NCBI GenBank assembly: GCA_029880275.1
Contig: JAOUOQ010000018.1
Coordinates: forward strand, 1-16,418
Length of the DNA: 16,418 nt
DNA from: Candidatus Aminicenantota bacterium
GTDB taxonomy: Bacteria > Acidobacteriota > B3-B38 > Guanabaribacteriales > B3-B38
Direction of reading: 5' to 3'
In this document: positions 14,205-16,418 of the stretch, piece by piece
How positions within the stretch are numbered: position 1 is the first letter of the stretch
How the letters are laid out: every line of letters begins with the position of its first letter
Made by a program: the position numbers and the translations under genes
The notes under the pieces: model-generated
Databases searched by the model: none
What the model saw: the letters and a program-made list of their open reading frames with translations, nothing else
What the model was told of the DNA's origin: nothing

Positions 14205-14329
14205 GTAGATACTTTTTAGTTTTTCTTTGCCGAGCCAGAAAAGAGGGGGAAGCGCAACATATACATTATTAACAAAACAAGAATTCGCCTGAAGAAGAGT
14301 ATTCGCAGTAGACTATTATTAATCTTCAG
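14177..14329 (+). repeat. Cluster of nested and crossing inverted repeats in a 290-bp gap
   Basis: Between the DUF302 gene (ends 14150) and the PIN/TRAM gene the DNA is AT-rich and carries several complementary pairs. GGCGAAT (14193-14199) pairs with ATTCGCC (14283-14289). The directly following ATAATGTA (14200-14207) pairs with TACATTAT (14262-14269). TTGCGCT (14177-14183) pairs with AGCGCAA (14251-14257), which crosses the first two and would make a pseudoknot. TTTTCT (14221-14226) pairs with AGAAAA (14237-14242). CTGAAGA (14289-14295) pairs with TCTTCAG (14323-14329). A second TATTCGC at 14300-14306 can replace the first as partner of GCGAATA. This could be a structured leader or small RNA, or protein sites around a promoter. 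No known family is recognised. Confidence 0.45.
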
Positions 14330-14343
14330 AAAATAGGAGAAAA

Positions 14344-14427
14344 ATGAAGATACTAAATAAGACAAATAAAAACAGCTCTTTAATCAAAATACTAATAAAT
14401 TTTAAACAGGCATCATTCTTCTGTTAG
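14344..14427 (+). CDS. Possible 27-residue leader ORF before the PIN/TRAM gene
   Basis: ATG 14344 is preceded by AGGAG (14335-14339, four bases away) and opens 27 codons, ending at TAG 14425-14427. The product would start MKILNKTNKN, is rich in Lys, Asn and Ile, and ends QASFFC. It has no family I know. The stop codon lies within TAGGAGGTGA, the binding site of the next gene, the arrangement expected for translational coupling or a leader peptide. It is in very AT-rich DNA, so chance is a real alternative. Confidence 0.3.
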   Translation: MKILNKTNKNSSLIKILINFKQASFFC

Positions 14428-14440
14428 GAGGTGAATGATA

Positions 14441-15448
14441 GTGGGAATCTTAATTATCAGGGTGGTCTTCGTTGTGCTCTGCTCAATCATCGGCTATTTC
14501 TTTGCACCCTTCGGGTTAGCAAATCTGGTGGGGATGGGGTTCGGTTTCATTCTCTCCCTCATCGTCATAACTCTTGATATTAAGGTCCGGAAATTGCCGG
14601 CAAAAGTCCTGGCGGGCTCCCTTATTGGCTTTTTAGTGGGAATTGCTTTGGCCAGTTTGATAAACGCAATCCTCGGAGGGATGGAATTCCCCTATATGGA
14701 GGATTATTTCGTTAAGCTTCTTATTTTCGGAGGATTGGGTTATTTAGGACTGGTGATAGGAGCCAAAAAAGGTGAGTTTCTTGGCTTGAAGAATATAAAA
14801 GCAGCATTCAAAGAGCGAGGAGTGATAGAGAGGTACAAGGTTCTGGATACCAGCGTAATCATAGATGGGAGGATAGCCGATGTCTGCGAGACCGGTTTTA
14901 TCGATGGTAGTTTGGTTGTCCCTCAGTTTATTTTGCGCGAGCTGCAGCGGGTAGCTGACTCCTCCGATAGCCTGAAAAGGAACCGGGGGCGGCGGGGGCT
15001 GGACATCTTACAGAAGATTAAAAAGCAGCCCCACATTAATGTTCAAATTTCGGAGCTCGATTTCCCCGATATTAAGGAAGTTGACCTGAAATTGTTAGAA
15101 GTGTGCAGATACCTGGGAGGTAAGATTATCACCAATGATTTCAACCTTAATAAAATAGCCCAGTTGAGAGGGATTGAGGTTTTGAACATAAATGAGCTGG
15201 CGAATGCCTTAAAGCCGGTGGTCTTGCCCGGGGAGATGATGAGCGTGTTCATCATAAAGGAGGGAAAAGAGCCTTCGCAGGGCGTGGCATATTTAGATGA
15301 TGGAACAATGGTGGTGGTGGACAATGCCAGAAAGTCTATCGGTAAGACAATTAAAATGGTGGTGACCAGCGTGCTTCAGACTACCGCAGGAAAGATGATT
15401 TTCGGCAAGTTTGAGCCAGAACCAGCCGAAGTGCCAAAGGAAGGTTGA
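14441..15448 (+). CDS. Membrane-anchored PIN/TRAM-domain protein (YacL-like)
   Basis: A protein of 335 residues resembling B. subtilis YacL. The first 110 or so residues hold four hydrophobic segments. A PIN nuclease-like domain follows (about 133-250), with its acidic residues in VLDTSVIIDG (Asp136), LRELQR (Glu167) and TNDFNLNK (Asp233), so the nuclease site looks intact. A TRAM RNA-binding domain covers about 262-320 (PGEMMSVFIIKEGKEP, then DDGTMVVVDNARKSIGK). The substrate of this family is not established. I chose GTG 14441, nine bases after AGGAGG (14426-14431). ATG 14435 is in frame but only three bases from it. In many Firmicutes yacL lies near radA, and here three small genes and a structured gap separate them. 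The gene that often follows, ispD, is absent. Confidence 0.88.
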   Translation: MGILIIRVVFVVLCSIIGYFFAPFGLANLVGMGFGFILSLIVITLDIKVRKLPAKVLAGSLIGFLVGIALASLINAILGGMEFPYMEDYFVKLLIFGGLGYLGLVIGAKKGEFLGLKNIKAAFKERGVIERYKVLDTSVIIDGRIADVCETGFIDGSLVVPQFILRELQRVADSSDSLKRNRGRRGLDILQKIKKQPHINVQISELDFPDIKEVDLKLLEVCRYLGGKIITNDFNLNKIAQLRGIEVLNINELANALKPVVLPGEMMSVFIIKEGKEPSQGVAYLDDGTMVVVDNARKSIGKTIKMVVTSVLQTTAGKMIFGKFEPEPAEVPKEG

Positions 15449-15475
15449 GAATATCAACTGCCGGATTTTTTTGAT

Positions 15476-15491
15476 CCTCCCACATTGGAGG
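15476..15491. terminator. Weak hairpin in the convergent gap, possible terminator
   Basis: CCTCC (15476-15480) and GGAGG (15487-15491) enclose CACATT. On the + strand it is followed by CATTTCTCTT, a loose U-rich stretch. T-runs also occur before it (15467-15472) and after it (15508-15514). This 125-base gap separates two convergent genes, so some terminator is expected, but none here is textbook. Confidence 0.3.
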
Positions 15492-15573
15492 CATTTCTCT
15501 TAAGCACTTTTTTTGATGTAAGGTGTCAAGGAAAGAGCCCGGTTTAACAAATAGTAAGTGTGAGGGCATCTAT

Positions 15574-16418
15574 CTATAAAATAAGCATACAATCGCCGTA
15601 GCTGTAAAATCGATAGCCGACTGCTATTGCCTGGCGATAGGCTTCCATTATAAGTTCTTGTCCAGCAAAGGCGCAGACCAGCATCAGTGGCGATGACCTG
15701 GGTAGGTGAAAGTTGGTCAGCAAAGCCTTTACCAGCTTGAACTGGTATCCGGGGTAAATGAACAAGTCGGTCCATCCTTCCCCGGAAGGGATTCTCTCTT
15801 TGGTAGTTGAGGAGGCGCTCTCCAACGAGCGAGTGGTGGTAGTTCCCACGGCAATTATTCTCCGCCCCTCCTCAAGGGTGCGGTTAAGTATAGCGGCTGC
15901 CTGCGGGGATATCTTGTAATACTCCTCCTCCATTTTATGCTCTTCCACCTTTTCCGCCTCAATGGGTTGGAAGGTGCCCACACCTATGTGGAGAGTAATG
16001 GTCGTTTGCTCCACCCTCTGTTTCTGCAGAGACTCAAGCATCTGGGGTGTGAAGTGGAGACCGGCTGTCGGGGCTGCGATGGCTCCTCGTTCCTCGGCGT
16101 ATATAGTCTGATACCTCAGGCGGTCTTCCGCCGTGGGTGCTCGCTTTATATAAGGGGGGAGGGGAGGGGTGCCGAGCCTTTCCAGCAATTGAAAGAAGTC
16201 TCCTTGATAATCAAACTGGAGTACCCTTTTCCCCCTTTCTCCTCTCTCCACGATGGTAGCCTGGAGCTCGCCGCTTCCGAAGATGACCCGGTCCGCTGGA
16301 TGCAGCTTCCTTCCTGGGCGGACCAGCGCCTCCCAGCTATTCTGGGTCAGCCGTTTGGTCAATAGAATCTCAATCCTGCCGCGCTTTCCCTCTTTGTGAC
16401 CCTGTAGCCGGGCGGGAA
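15574..16418 (-). CDS. queA: tRNA preQ1-34 S-adenosylmethionine ribosyltransferase-isomerase, 5' end missing
   Basis: Transfers the ribosyl part of S-adenosylmethionine to 7-aminomethyl-7-deazaguanine in position 34 of tRNAs with GUN anticodons, making epoxyqueuosine. The frame stays open to the window edge, giving 280 visible residues. The family is about 340, so some 60 N-terminal residues lie beyond. The segment PARLQGHK at the edge matches the family. Numbering from that edge: WEALVRPGRKL at about 28-38, AAPTAGLHFTPQML at about 114-127, LHIGVGTFQPI at about 142-152, VGTTTTRSLES at about 190-200, TDLFIYPGYQFK at about 216-227, LTNFHLPRSSPLMLV near 233-247, and the C-terminal YSYGDCMLIL. 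Cysteine replaces the usual alanine in the last motif. The TTG at 16362 is internal. It converges on the PIN/TRAM gene. Confidence 0.95.
   Translation of the reverse strand, partial: PARLQGHKEGKRGRIEILLTKRLTQNSWEALVRPGRKLHPADRVIFGSGELQATIVERGERGKRVLQFDYQGDFFQLLERLGTPPLPPYIKRAPTAEDRLRYQTIYAEERGAIAAPTAGLHFTPQMLESLQKQRVEQTTITLHIGVGTFQPIEAEKVEEHKMEEEYYKISPQAAAILNRTLEEGRRIIAVGTTTTRSLESASSTTKERIPSGEGWTDLFIYPGYQFKLVKALLTNFHLPRSSPLMLVCAFAGQELIMEAYRQAIAVGYRFYSYGDCMLIL

Noticed and set aside
15937..16365. 142-codon + strand frame opposite queA
   Set aside because: Antisense shadow of queA, whose motifs are unmistakable on the minus strand.
1..16418. CRISPR arrays, insertion sequences, phage attachment sites or inteins
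   Set aside because: I saw no regularly spaced repeats, transposase or integrase sequence, or insertion in dnaB. The only repeats noticed are the short inverted repeats listed.

Overview
The window is chromosomal, densely packed housekeeping DNA from a bacterium, read almost entirely on the + strand. A trans-envelope lipid transporter (MlaEFD, with an outer-membrane-like barrel on MlaD) points to a two-membrane (diderm) cell. SpoVG, strong GGAGG-type ribosome binding sites and TTG/GTG starts point away from the well-studied Proteobacteria. From memory, the order ispE, tRNA-Gln, prs, rplY, pth, rpsF, rpsR, rplI, dnaB, radA resembles Geobacter-type genomes and several uncultured diderm phyla. 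I cannot assign a phylum from sequence alone.

Layout. 1-783: 3' part of ispE. 892-1200: spoVG. 1197-1330: consensus promoter and tRNA-Gln(UUG). 1389-3633: prs, rplY and pth. 3671-5545: a full-length membrane pyrophosphatase relative whose catalytic residues are almost all replaced. 5609-6933: rpsF, rpsR and rplI, with hairpins in the gaps. 7039-8385: dnaB. 8422-11398: mlaE, mlaF and mlaD. 11408-12775: radA. 12858-14150: three small genes (SHOCT membrane protein, exported Met-rich protein, DUF302 protein) that look like a metal or envelope-stress cassette. 14151-14440: an AT-rich gap with nested and crossing inverted repeats, a promoter-like sequence and a 27-codon ORF. 14441-15448: membrane-anchored PIN/TRAM protein of the YacL type. 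15574-16418: 5'-truncated queA on the opposite strand, convergent with the previous gene.

How it fits together. The left half makes an isoprenoid precursor and PRPP, supplies a tRNA, and recycles or builds ribosomes (Pth, L25, S6, S18, L9). DnaB and RadA serve replication and recombination. MlaEFD would move lipid between the two membranes. The metal-type cassette separates radA from the yacL-like gene, which are near neighbours in many Firmicutes.

Best leads: (1) the catalytically degenerate membrane pyrophosphatase embedded in a translation operon; (2) MlaD fused to a C-terminal barrel-like domain, giving a minimal envelope-spanning system; (3) the exported protein that is about 30% methionine, and its SHOCT/DUF302 neighbours; (4) the structured gap before the PIN/TRAM gene.
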